Both the position numbers and the translations under genes were made by a program. From DATILI01 sp035476635 (lineage in GTDB: Bacteria > Pseudomonadota > Gammaproteobacteria > Burkholderiales > Burkholderiaceae_C), in NCBI GenBank assembly GCA_035476635.1, contig DATILI010000096.1:1-8856 (forward strand): a stretch of 8,856 nt of DNA. Reading direction: 5' to 3'. The notes beneath the pieces were generated by a model. That model was not told the origin of the DNA. It ran no database searches and was given only the letters and a program-made list of their open reading frames with translations. Below, in pieces: positions 1 through 5,858 of this stretch. Each line of letters begins with the position of its first letter. Position 1 is the stretch's first letter.

Positions 1-1
1 A

Positions 2-1180
2 TGGTCGGTGGTCGGCGCGGCCTTCGTCGGCATGTTGCTCAGCATAGGCGTACTGGTCGCCTACTCGTTCGGCGTGATCACGTCGGCAATGGGGGCCGAA
101 TTCGGATGGAGCCCCGTCCAGCGCGCCGCGCTGTTCGTGTCGTTCTCGCTCTGCGTGACCTTCGCGGGGCCGATCTGGGGCGCGATCGCGGACCGTGTGG
201 GCGCGCGGAGGTCGTCGATGACTTCCGCCGTCCTGCTCGCCGCTTGCTTCTTCGGCCTGGCGGCAATCCCCAACAACCTGCTGCTCGCGCACCTGGCTTT
301 TGCGGCGATCGGTGTGCTGGGGAGCGGAACTTTGCCGCCAACCTATGCGAGCGTCGTCGTCGGCTGGTTCGACCGCCGTCGTGGGCTGGCACTCGGTGTC
401 GCGATGATTGGCGTGGGCGTCGGTGCGGCGCTTCTTCCGCCGATCGCGGCGAAGATCGTCGTCGACCATGGCTGGCGCAACTTGTGCGTCACCTACGGCT
501 CGATGCTGGTCGTGCTCTCGCTTCCCATTGCCGCGATGTTTCTGCGCCCCCATCCTGAGCAGCGAACGCGCCTGGATGGCGCCGCCTTCTCGATTCGCGC
601 GTCAATCGGTGCGGCCTTTCGTCAACAACGAACATGGATCCTTGCCTTGTTCGCATTCACGACGGGCGCCATCCTCCTCGCCGGGGTCACCAGCTTCGTC
701 CCCCTGCTGCAGTCCCGAGGCGAGACGCTGGTACAGGCAGCGCGCTATCAATCCTTCCTCGGCATTGCGCTGATCGTCGGCAGGCTGATCTGCGGTGGCC
801 TGCTCGACCGCGTGTTCGCCCCGCGCGTGATCACCGGGGTGTTTCTGGTCACCGCAATAGGCTTCTTCCTGCTGCGCGAGGCGAATACGCCGATCGCCTA
901 CTTCATGGCAGCGATCGGTATCGGCCTGGCGATCGGCTCCGAGATCGATTTCCTGGCTTTCATCGTGAGCCGGTACTACGACAGGGCAGCATTCACGACA
1001 CTCTTCGCGCTGCTCTTCGCGATCTATTCGTTGGGCGCTGCCGCAGGCCCGCCCGCTTTTGCCTGGCTGCTGCAAACGTCGGGCGGCTACGGTTTGGGCT
1101 TGGTGGTCTGCGCCGGGCTCGCACTCCTGGTCGCCGTCCTGATGTTCGCGCTGCCTCGCTACGATGCCGCAAGGCACTGA
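2..1180 (+). CDS. MFS transporter, 5'-truncated by the window edge
   Basis: This is a major facilitator superfamily permease that probably imports (or exports) an organic acid used by the neighbouring catabolic genes. The frame is open from the first bases and already codes for a first membrane helix, so the real start lies upstream; the GTG at 8 is not a convincing start because residues typical of the family precede it. The 392 visible residues give about 12 hydrophobic segments. The loop between helices 2 and 3 carries the MFS signature GAIADRVGARR (residues 60-70 of the visible part). The stretch WFDRRRGLALG, followed by a glycine-rich helix, is typical of the monocarboxylate/oxalate-formate-like branch. 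The stop codon is 16 bp before the preferred GST start, so the two are probably cotranscribed. The substrate cannot be read from sequence; an aromatic carboxylate is inferred from context. Confidence 0.88.
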   Translation, partial: WSVVGAAFVGMLLSIGVLVAYSFGVITSAMGAEFGWSPVQRAALFVSFSLCVTFAGPIWGAIADRVGARRSSMTSAVLLAACFFGLAAIPNNLLLAHLAFAAIGVLGSGTLPPTYASVVVGWFDRRRGLALGVAMIGVGVGAALLPPIAAKIVVDHGWRNLCVTYGSMLVVLSLPIAAMFLRPHPEQRTRLDGAAFSIRASIGAAFRQQRTWILALFAFTTGAILLAGVTSFVPLLQSRGETLVQAARYQSFLGIALIVGRLICGGLLDRVFAPRVITGVFLVTAIGFFLLREANTPIAYFMAAIGIGLAIGSEIDFLAFIVSRYYDRAAFTTLFALLFAIYSLGAAAGPPAFAWLLQTSGGYGLGLVVCAGLALLVAVLMFALPRYDAARH

Positions 1181-1182
1181 GC

Positions 1183-1187
1183 AGGGG
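1183..1187 (+). promoter_or_regulatory. Ribosome binding site deciding the GST start
   Basis: AGGGG lies 9 nt before the GTG at 1197 (12 nt before a second in-frame GTG at 1200). No purine-rich stretch precedes the alternative ATG at 1164, which lies inside the end of the MFS gene. This favours a GTG start at 1197. Confidence 0.5.
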
Positions 1188-1196
1188 CGCGCGGAC

Positions 1197-1988
1197 GTGG
1201 TGAGCCCTGCGCAAGCAGACTTCAGCGACGCTCCTGGATTGGTTCTCTACCACGGCCTGGCATCCACGTGCTCGCAGAAAGTGCGCCTCGCGCTGATCGA
1301 GAAGCAACTGCCTTACACCAGCCGGCTGCTCGACCTGCGAAAGTTCGAGCAGCACGACCCCCGGTATCTGCGGATCAATGCCGACGGCATGGTGCCCAGC
1401 CTGGTGGTCGACGGTCTGCCGGTGATCGAAAGCAACGTCATCCTGGAGTTCATCGAAGACGCTTTTCCGCAGGTTCCCCTTGCGCCAACCGACCCCCATG
1501 AGCGGGCGCGTATGCGTGTGATGACACGCTTCTCCGACACTTTCGCCTACAACTCGGTCCTGGTCATGACCTGGGACCGCCTCATCGCCCCGCGTGCCAG
1601 GCAGCTGAAGGGCGATGAGCTCGCCGCGGTGCTGCAGCGAATCCCCAACAGGGAGCGTCGCGACCGGTGGAAGGCAATGGCCTCGGGCGGATTTTCGCAG
1701 CAGGAGATTGACAAGTCGCTCCAGGGCATGCGCGAGACCCTGCGGCGCGTCGAGCAGTGGGCTTCGCAGGGCGGCGAGTGGCTGCTGCCCTGTGGGTACT
1801 CGCTAGCGGATGTGGCGCTGGTGCCGTACGTACAGCGCATCTTCATGCTGTGCCCGGAACTGGGGGAGCCGCAGGCCGGCACCCCGGCCCTCTTGGCTTG
1901 GTACGAGCGCATGCTGGAACGCCCAGCCGTCCAGCGCGCGATGTTCTTCAAGGAAGACCCACGCGCAGCCGGCTTGCGCGCCGCCTAG
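1197..1988 (+). CDS. Glutathione S-transferase family protein (LigE/LigF or PcpC-like)
   Basis: A cytosolic GST of about 263 residues. The N-terminal thioredoxin fold has the segment LASTCSQKVRLAL, placing a Ser/Thr/Cys cluster (about residues 23-25) where the glutathione thiol is activated. The cis-proline motif VPSL follows near residue 66, and the gamma-glutamyl-binding ES pair (IESNVI) near 78-79. The KFEQHDP...IN..G.VP pattern and ESNVI.EF.EDAFP resemble bacterial beta-etherases (LigE/LigF) and tetrachlorohydroquinone dehalogenases. The helical C-terminal domain contains the N-capping box SLADV. Such enzymes use glutathione to cleave aryl ethers or displace halogens; some isomerise ring-cleavage products. 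Its position between a transporter and a dihydroxybenzoate decarboxylase suggests a peripheral step that prepares a substituted aromatic acid, but this is inference. The start could be ATG 1164, which would overlap the MFS gene by 17 bp. Confidence 0.85.
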   Translation: MVSPAQADFSDAPGLVLYHGLASTCSQKVRLALIEKQLPYTSRLLDLRKFEQHDPRYLRINADGMVPSLVVDGLPVIESNVILEFIEDAFPQVPLAPTDPHERARMRVMTRFSDTFAYNSVLVMTWDRLIAPRARQLKGDELAAVLQRIPNRERRDRWKAMASGGFSQQEIDKSLQGMRETLRRVEQWASQGGEWLLPCGYSLADVALVPYVQRIFMLCPELGEPQAGTPALLAWYERMLERPAVQRAMFFKEDPRAAGLRAA

Positions 1989-2049
1989 GACTGGTGTGAC
2001 ACGACTGCGCGACCTGATCGCGACAGCGGTAGGGACCTGAAATCTAAAG

Positions 2050-2054
2050 AGGAG
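2050..2054 (+). promoter_or_regulatory. Strong ribosome binding site of the decarboxylase gene
   Basis: AGGAG within the purine run AAAGAGGAGAG lies 7 nt before the ATG at 2062. It is the strongest Shine-Dalgarno in region 1 and supports both the start and efficient translation. Confidence 0.7.
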
Positions 2055-2061
2055 AGATTCG

Positions 2062-3042
2062 ATGATTGGAAAGATTGGCCTTGAGGAACACTTTGCGAAC
2101 GAGCAAACACTGCACGACTCGGCCGGATTCGTGCCTGGGGACTACTGGAAAGAACTGAGCGCACGGCTGCTGGACATCCATGAGCGCCGTCTGCGGGAAA
2201 TGGACGCGAACGGCATGGAGATGATGATCCTCTCGCTCAACGCCCCTGCAGTACAGGCCATCCCCGACCGGACGAAGGCGGTCGAAATCGCCGTTCGCGC
2301 CAATGACTACCTGGCCGAACAGGTCGCAAAAAGGCCTAATCGCTTTCAGGCGTTCGCGGCGCTCCCCATGCAGGATCCGGAAGCGGCGACCCGCGAGCTC
2401 GAGCGCTGCGTGCGATCAATGGGTTTCAAGGGTGCGCTGGTGAACGGGTTCAGCCAGGTCGATACTCCCGAGAACGTCGTCTACTACGACGCCCCGCAAT
2501 ACTCGGAATTCTGGGACGCTGTGGAGAAGCTTGATACAGCCTTCTACCTGCATCCGCGCAACCCGATTCCCTCGTGGGCGCAGATCTATGAGGGGCACCC
2601 ATGGCTCATGGGTCCGACCTGGGCGTTCGCGCAGGAAACGGCCGTCCATGCGCTGCGCCTGATGGCTTCGGGCCTCTTCGACCGTCATCCCGGATTGAAG
2701 ATCATTCTCGGTCACATGGGAGAAGGCCTGCCCTTCAATATGTGGCGCGTCGACAACCGCAATGCCTGGGTCAAGCTGCCCAAGGGATATCCCGCGAAGA
2801 AGCCCCTGGCGGAATACTTCCGAAGCAACTTCTACCTGACGACTTCCGGCAATTTTCGTTCGCAGACCTTGATCGATGCCATGCTGGAAATCGGGTCGGA
2901 CCGAATCCTGTTTTCCACGGACTGGCCCTTCGAAAACGTCGACCACGCTGCCAACTGGTTCGATGACGCGCCGATCAGCGAAGCAGACCGACAAAAAATC
3001 GGCAGACGGAACGCCGTCAAACTTTTCAAGCTGGCGATGTGA
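2062..3042 (+). CDS. Gamma-resorcylate / dihydroxybenzoate decarboxylase (amidohydrolase 2 family)
   Basis: A metal-dependent, non-oxidative aromatic acid decarboxylase of the ACMSD/amidohydrolase-2 superfamily, 326 residues, matching the roughly 327 of gamma-resorcylate decarboxylase from Rhizobium. Conserved positions coincide with that enzyme: E8 and H10 in GLEEHF, H164 in YLHPRNP, H218 and E221 in LGHMGEGLP, and D287 in FSTDWPFE. These provide the metal site and the proton-transfer residues. Long stretches such as DSAGFVPGDYWKEL, LSLNAPAVQAIPDR, GPTWAFAQETAVHALRL and TTSGNFR are characteristic of this subgroup. Known members convert 2,6-dihydroxybenzoate to resorcinol reversibly, and relatives act on 2,3-dihydroxybenzoate to give catechol. 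Because region 2 encodes 2,3-dihydroxybenzoate/catechol-type meta-cleavage, the real substrate may be either isomer. The gene is 73 bp after the GST and is followed by a likely terminator, so it is probably last in its transcript. The family call is firm; the exact substrate is not. Confidence 0.93.
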   Translation: MIGKIGLEEHFANEQTLHDSAGFVPGDYWKELSARLLDIHERRLREMDANGMEMMILSLNAPAVQAIPDRTKAVEIAVRANDYLAEQVAKRPNRFQAFAALPMQDPEAATRELERCVRSMGFKGALVNGFSQVDTPENVVYYDAPQYSEFWDAVEKLDTAFYLHPRNPIPSWAQIYEGHPWLMGPTWAFAQETAVHALRLMASGLFDRHPGLKIILGHMGEGLPFNMWRVDNRNAWVKLPKGYPAKKPLAEYFRSNFYLTTSGNFRSQTLIDAMLEIGSDRILFSTDWPFENVDHAANWFDDAPISEADRQKIGRRNAVKLFKLAM

Positions 3043-3123
3043 TTTGGCGCTCCGCTGACTGATCAGCGTTGCCCTGCGCCGACCGGGAGGCTTCGCAAGT
3101 TTCTCCATAGCCGGTCGCTCGTC

Positions 3124-3152
3124 AGTCGGAGCCCTTGGGCCCCGATTTTTTT
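3124..3152 (+). terminator. Likely rho-independent terminator after the decarboxylase gene
   Basis: The hairpin CGGAGCCCTTGGGCCCCG (3127-3144) forms two GC-rich stem segments, CGG/CCG and GCC/GGC, separated by one A-C mismatch, with a CTTG loop. It is followed by A and seven T. Bases 3124-3126 can extend the stem into the T tract. It sits 81 bp past the decarboxylase stop and before the next gene, as expected for the end of a transcript. The mismatch lowers certainty. Confidence 0.6.
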
Positions 3153-3210
3153 GAAGGGGGTCGACCGGTTTCGATTCGATTTCTGCATATCACGTTTCCA
3201 ATCTATTCAT

Positions 3211-3239
3211 TTGTCGCGTCCGCGCAGCGGGCCTAGAGT
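3211..3239 (+). promoter_or_regulatory. Possible sigma70 promoter of the Bug/meta-cleavage operon
   Basis: TTGTCG (3211-3216) and TAGAGT (3234-3239) are separated by exactly 17 bp; each matches four of six consensus bases. A start near 3246 would give a leader of about 30 nt before the GTG at 3277. The site lies just downstream of the putative terminator. The intergenic stretch 3043-3276 contains no other gene. The AT-richer part around 3166-3212, including a short tandem TTCGATTCGAT, could hold a regulator site, but I cannot define one. Confidence 0.35.
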
Positions 3240-3263
3240 ACGGACATTCATCCACTCAAGATC

Positions 3264-3269
3264 AAAGGA
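3264..3269 (+). promoter_or_regulatory. Ribosome binding site deciding the Bug gene start
   Basis: AAAGGA lies 7 nt before the GTG at 3277. That start gives a protein beginning directly with a normal signal peptide. The open frame continues upstream to 3151, but a start there would fall in the terminator T tract and put 42 extra residues before the signal peptide. Confidence 0.65.
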
Positions 3270-3276
3270 CGCGACA

Positions 3277-4269
3277 GTGATCATCAGGCGTGACATCATC
3301 ATGGCGGGTGCGATGGCCGGGCTCGGCGGCACTGCCGCGCTGGCTGTTCTTCCCGTGCAAGCCCAGACATTTCTGTCCAGGCCAGTGCGGGTGATCACGC
3401 CCTTTCCGCCCGGCAGCGGCCCCGACGCGGCCATGCGGGTGGTGGGTGAGCAGTTGGCCCGCAAGTGGGGGCAGCCTGTTGTCGTGGACAACCGCCCGGG
3501 CGGGAATGGATTCATCGCGACGTCTGCGTTCAAGACGGCACCGGCCGATGACCACACGCTGCTGCTGATCGACAGCAACCACGCCACGATGCATCCCCAC
3601 ACGTTCGCACGCCTGCCCTACGACCTGGAGAAAGACTTCCAGCCGCTCGCGATGATCCTGCGCACGCCGTTCTTCGTTGCTGTCGGCGCGGACAGCCCGT
3701 ACGCGAGCGTGGAGGACCTGGTCGCCGCGGCGAAGGCCCGCCCGAACGTCATCACGTACGGCTCGTGGTTCCTGGGCAGCCCCGGGCACATCGGTGCACT
3801 GCGCCTGCAGGCCTTGCGCGGCATCAGCATGACGCACATTCCCTACCGTGACTTCGGTCAGCTCTATGCCGCGGTCGCGACCAAGGAGGTGGACTGGGCG
3901 CTGGGCAGCGCCGCCAGTGCCGGACCGCTTGAGCGCGCCGGAAAGTTGAAGTTTCTGGTGCTCGCCGCCAGCGAGCGCGACCCCCTCTATCCCAACGTAC
4001 CCGCAACGGCGGAGGTTGCGTCGCTCAAGGGGTTCGAAGTCAGCGCGTGGGCGGGCCTGTTCGCACATCGCGCTACCGCCACGCCGGTTGCCGAGCGCAT
4101 GGCCGCGGACATCCGGGAAGCCCTTCAGAGCCCCCAGGTGGTGGAGCGCTATCGCACCTTCGGCTATGAGATTCCGAAGCTCACCCCGACCTCGTATGGC
4201 CAGCTGATCCGGCGCGAGACGGAATCGTGGGGCAGGGTCATCCGCGCGGCCAATCTGAAGCTGGACTGA
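3277..4269 (+). CDS. Bug/TctC-family periplasmic solute-binding protein
   Basis: An extracytoplasmic binding receptor of the tripartite tricarboxylate transporter (TTT) family, 330 residues, the usual size. An N-terminal signal peptide (positively charged IIRRD, hydrophobic core to about residue 26, probable cleavage after VQA at 29) directs export; the RR pair gives it a weak twin-arginine look. Family hallmarks are RPVRVITPFPPGSGPD (residues 35-50), VDNRPGGNG (70-78) and the mid-domain HIPYRD (187-192), which build the carboxylate-binding cleft. It is the first gene of the second transcription unit, 11 bp before the dioxygenase gene. No TctA/TctB membrane partners are seen, as is common for Burkholderiales Bug proteins. 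It probably binds the aromatic acid or a related carboxylate consumed by this operon, serving an unlinked TTT transporter or a sensor; this is inferred from context. Confidence 0.92.
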   Translation: MIIRRDIIMAGAMAGLGGTAALAVLPVQAQTFLSRPVRVITPFPPGSGPDAAMRVVGEQLARKWGQPVVVDNRPGGNGFIATSAFKTAPADDHTLLLIDSNHATMHPHTFARLPYDLEKDFQPLAMILRTPFFVAVGADSPYASVEDLVAAAKARPNVITYGSWFLGSPGHIGALRLQALRGISMTHIPYRDFGQLYAAVATKEVDWALGSAASAGPLERAGKLKFLVLAASERDPLYPNVPATAEVASLKGFEVSAWAGLFAHRATATPVAERMAADIREALQSPQVVERYRTFGYEIPKLTPTSYGQLIRRETESWGRVIRAANLKLD

Positions 4270-4280
4270 CGAGGACCACC

Positions 4281-5168
4281 ATGATTGATCTCTTGGATAT
4301 CCGCTACGTGCGGCTGGGCACACGCGACGCTCAACAGGCCAACAGCTTCGCACGCGATGTGCTCGGGCTGCAACAGGTACGGCAGGAAGCGGGCGCCACC
4401 TACTTCCGCAGCGACAACCGTGACCACACGCTGGTGTATTTCGAAGGCGACCCATCAGATCACACCATCGGTTTCGAGCTGCGCACCGCCGACGACCTCG
4501 AGCAGGCCGCGGCCGAGCTCAGTAACGCCGGCTTCGAGGTGCGGCACGGAACCCCTGATCTGTGCGACCAGCGTCATGTCAAGGCGTTCGTTCACTTCCG
4601 GGATCCCACCGGCAACAAGATCGATCTCGTCGTTGGACCGCACCACAGCGGCCGGCGCTACTTCCCGTCGCGCGATGCCGGCATCACCGGTTTCAGCCAT
4701 GTGGGACTGTGCACGACCGACGCGGCCCGCGACGAGCGCTTCTGGACGCAGGTGCTGGGCGCGCGGGTCAGCGACCGCATCGGCGACGCGCCGCTGCTGC
4801 GCATCGACGAGGTCCATCACAAGGTGGCGCTGTTTCCGACGACCCGGTCGGGCGTGCAGCACATCAACCACCAGGTCGAAAGCATGGACGACGTCATGCG
4901 CGCCTGGTATCTGCTGCAGCGGTTGAACGTGAAGATCGCGTTCGGGCCCGGCCGGCACCCCACGTCGGGAGCGCGGTTTCTGTACTTCCGCGGGCCGGAC
5001 GACATGATTTTCGAGTACTCGACCGGCGTGCGGTTGATCACGGCGCAGGACGAGACCACCTACCAGCCGCGCCAGTTCCCCAAGTCCAACGAGTCCTTCT
5101 GCATGTGGGGCGCCGTGCCGGATATCGCGGAATTCCGCAAGTCCGCGCAAGAGGGGGCGAGGCAGTGA
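4281..5168 (+). CDS. Extradiol ring-cleavage dioxygenase, CmtC/DhbA-like (2,3-dihydroxybenzoate or dihydroxycumate 3,4-dioxygenase)
   Basis: A type I extradiol dioxygenase of the vicinal oxygen chelate fold, 295 residues, with two tandem domains (about 1-120 and 135-260). The C-terminal domain holds the iron site: H140 (GFSHVGL), H194 (QHINHQV) and E245 (FEYSTG). The catalytic acid/base and substrate residues are also present: H180 (VHHKVAL), H226 (GPGRHPTSG) and Y235. It uses Fe(II) and O2 to open a catechol ring next to the hydroxyls. The HINHQVESMDDVMRAWY and GPGRHPTSG features recall 2,3-dihydroxy-p-cumate 3,4-dioxygenase (CmtC) and 2,3-dihydroxybenzoate 3,4-dioxygenase (DhbA). The next gene is of the matching decarboxylase family, overlapping by 4 bp (GTGA), which supports a carboxylated catechol as substrate. 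A plain catechol or biphenyl-type substrate cannot be excluded. GAGGA (4271-4275) precedes the ATG. Confidence 0.88.
   Translation: MIDLLDIRYVRLGTRDAQQANSFARDVLGLQQVRQEAGATYFRSDNRDHTLVYFEGDPSDHTIGFELRTADDLEQAAAELSNAGFEVRHGTPDLCDQRHVKAFVHFRDPTGNKIDLVVGPHHSGRRYFPSRDAGITGFSHVGLCTTDAARDERFWTQVLGARVSDRIGDAPLLRIDEVHHKVALFPTTRSGVQHINHQVESMDDVMRAWYLLQRLNVKIAFGPGRHPTSGARFLYFRGPDDMIFEYSTGVRLITAQDETTYQPRQFPKSNESFCMWGAVPDIAEFRKSAQEGARQ
5152..5157 (+). promoter_or_regulatory. Ribosome binding site deciding the GTG start at 5165
   Basis: AGGGGG, 7 nt before the GTG at 5165, lies inside the end of the dioxygenase gene. It fixes the start of the aldolase-fold gene; the open frame upstream to 4562 is only a shadow within the dioxygenase gene. 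Confidence 0.6.
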
Positions 5169-5845
5169 AGGCACCCGAGAGCATCGAACGCGAGCTTCGC
5201 ATCGCGGCGCGCTCAATGGGGCGGCACGGCCTGGCGCATGCCTACGGCCACTGCAGCGTTCGCCTGGACGACAGGCATTTTCTGGTGTGCGCCGCTCGCC
5301 CCATGGCCCTGATTCCTCCGGGCGAGCCCGGCCGTGTCGTGCCGGTGGAGGGACCGCTGCCGGACGGTGTGCTGGGCGAGGTGCGCCTGCACCAGCAGAT
5401 CTACCTGCGCCGCCCGCAGGTTCAGGCAGTGGCGCGAACGATGCCGCCCGCACTCATGGCGCTCGGTACCGCGCAGCGCACGCCGAAACCGCGCCATGGG
5501 TTGGGCGCGTACTTCGGAGCGGGCGCCGCGCTGTGGGACGACCCTCAGCTCGTTCGTGACGATGCTCTCGCTGCGGCCGTGATCGACACGATGGGCGATT
5601 CCAACGCCATCGTGATGCGAGGCAATGGCCTGGTCGTAGCCGCCGATTCACTGCCCAAGGTGGTTGCGCTCACCTGGTACCTCGAAGATGCGGCGCGGCT
5701 CGAGTTGGCCGTGCTGGGCGCAGGCCTGGAACAAGTCTCCGTGGTGCTGGACGCGAACGAGCGCGAGCGCCGCGCCACCAGTGCAGGAGGCATCTTTGAG
5801 CGCATGTGGGACTACCTCAGCGCAGGCGATCCCGAACTTCTCTAG
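5165..5845 (+). CDS. Class II aldolase/adducin-fold protein, probable CmtD/DhbB-type ring-cleavage-product decarboxylase
   Basis: A 226-residue cytosolic protein with the class II aldolase/adducin fold. Landmarks are YGHCSVRL (27-34, the glycine-rich phosphate/substrate loop position), GEVRLHQQIYLRRPQVQAVA (71-90) and the C-terminal block NGLVVAADSLPKVVALTWYLEDAARLE (154-180). Members of this fold act in the 2,3-dihydroxy-p-cumate and 2,3-dihydroxybenzoate pathways as decarboxylases of the carboxylated semialdehyde formed by the dioxygenase. The 4-bp overlap with the dioxygenase gene and the next gene being 2-hydroxymuconic semialdehyde dehydrogenase make that role likely here. Oddly, the canonical zinc HxH and third His are replaced: VARTMPP has R91 and M93, and RGNG has N154; E72 is kept. 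Decarboxylation may run by a different mechanism, or the protein may have another role. Confidence 0.78.
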   Translation: MKAPESIERELRIAARSMGRHGLAHAYGHCSVRLDDRHFLVCAARPMALIPPGEPGRVVPVEGPLPDGVLGEVRLHQQIYLRRPQVQAVARTMPPALMALGTAQRTPKPRHGLGAYFGAGAALWDDPQLVRDDALAAAVIDTMGDSNAIVMRGNGLVVAADSLPKVVALTWYLEDAARLELAVLGAGLEQVSVVLDANERERRATSAGGIFERMWDYLSAGDPELL

Positions 5846-5846
5846 C

Positions 5847-5850
5847 AGGA
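5847..5850 (+). promoter_or_regulatory. Ribosome binding site deciding the dehydrogenase start
   Basis: AGGA lies 8 nt before the GTG at 5859, in the 13-bp gap after the aldolase-fold gene. The frame is open upstream to 5664, but only within the previous gene, and family homology begins at ILNFIEGQY directly after the GTG. Confidence 0.6.
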
Positions 5851-5858
5851 CGACATCC

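Noticed and set aside
1..558. Plus-strand open frame beginning with ATG at the first base
   Set aside because: Arg-rich, without membrane helices or motifs. The other frame over the same bases encodes a convincing MFS transporter.
1164..1196. ATG at 1164 as the GST start
   Set aside because: No ribosome binding site, overlaps the MFS gene, and adds residues before the family's usual N-terminus. GTG 1197 with AGGGG upstream is preferred, though not certain.
2008..2022. Hairpin CGCGA-CCTGA-TCGCG between the GST and decarboxylase genes
   Set aside because: A 5-bp stem with no T tract, expected by chance in GC-rich DNA. It is not enough to call a terminator or an operator.
3151..3276. Upstream extension of the binding-protein frame to a TTG at 3151
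   Set aside because: It would begin in the terminator T tract and place 42 residues before the signal peptide. The GTG at 3277 has a good ribosome binding site.
3262..4455. 397-codon minus-strand open frame opposite the Bug gene
   Set aside because: It lies opposite a clear Bug protein with a signal peptide and motifs. The composition is Arg-rich and no plausible start context is seen.
4455..5453. Long open frame on the minus strand opposite the dioxygenase and aldolase-fold genes
   Set aside because: Its translation is rich in Arg/Ala/Pro/His and has no family features. It is the antisense shadow expected in high-GC DNA over two well-supported genes.
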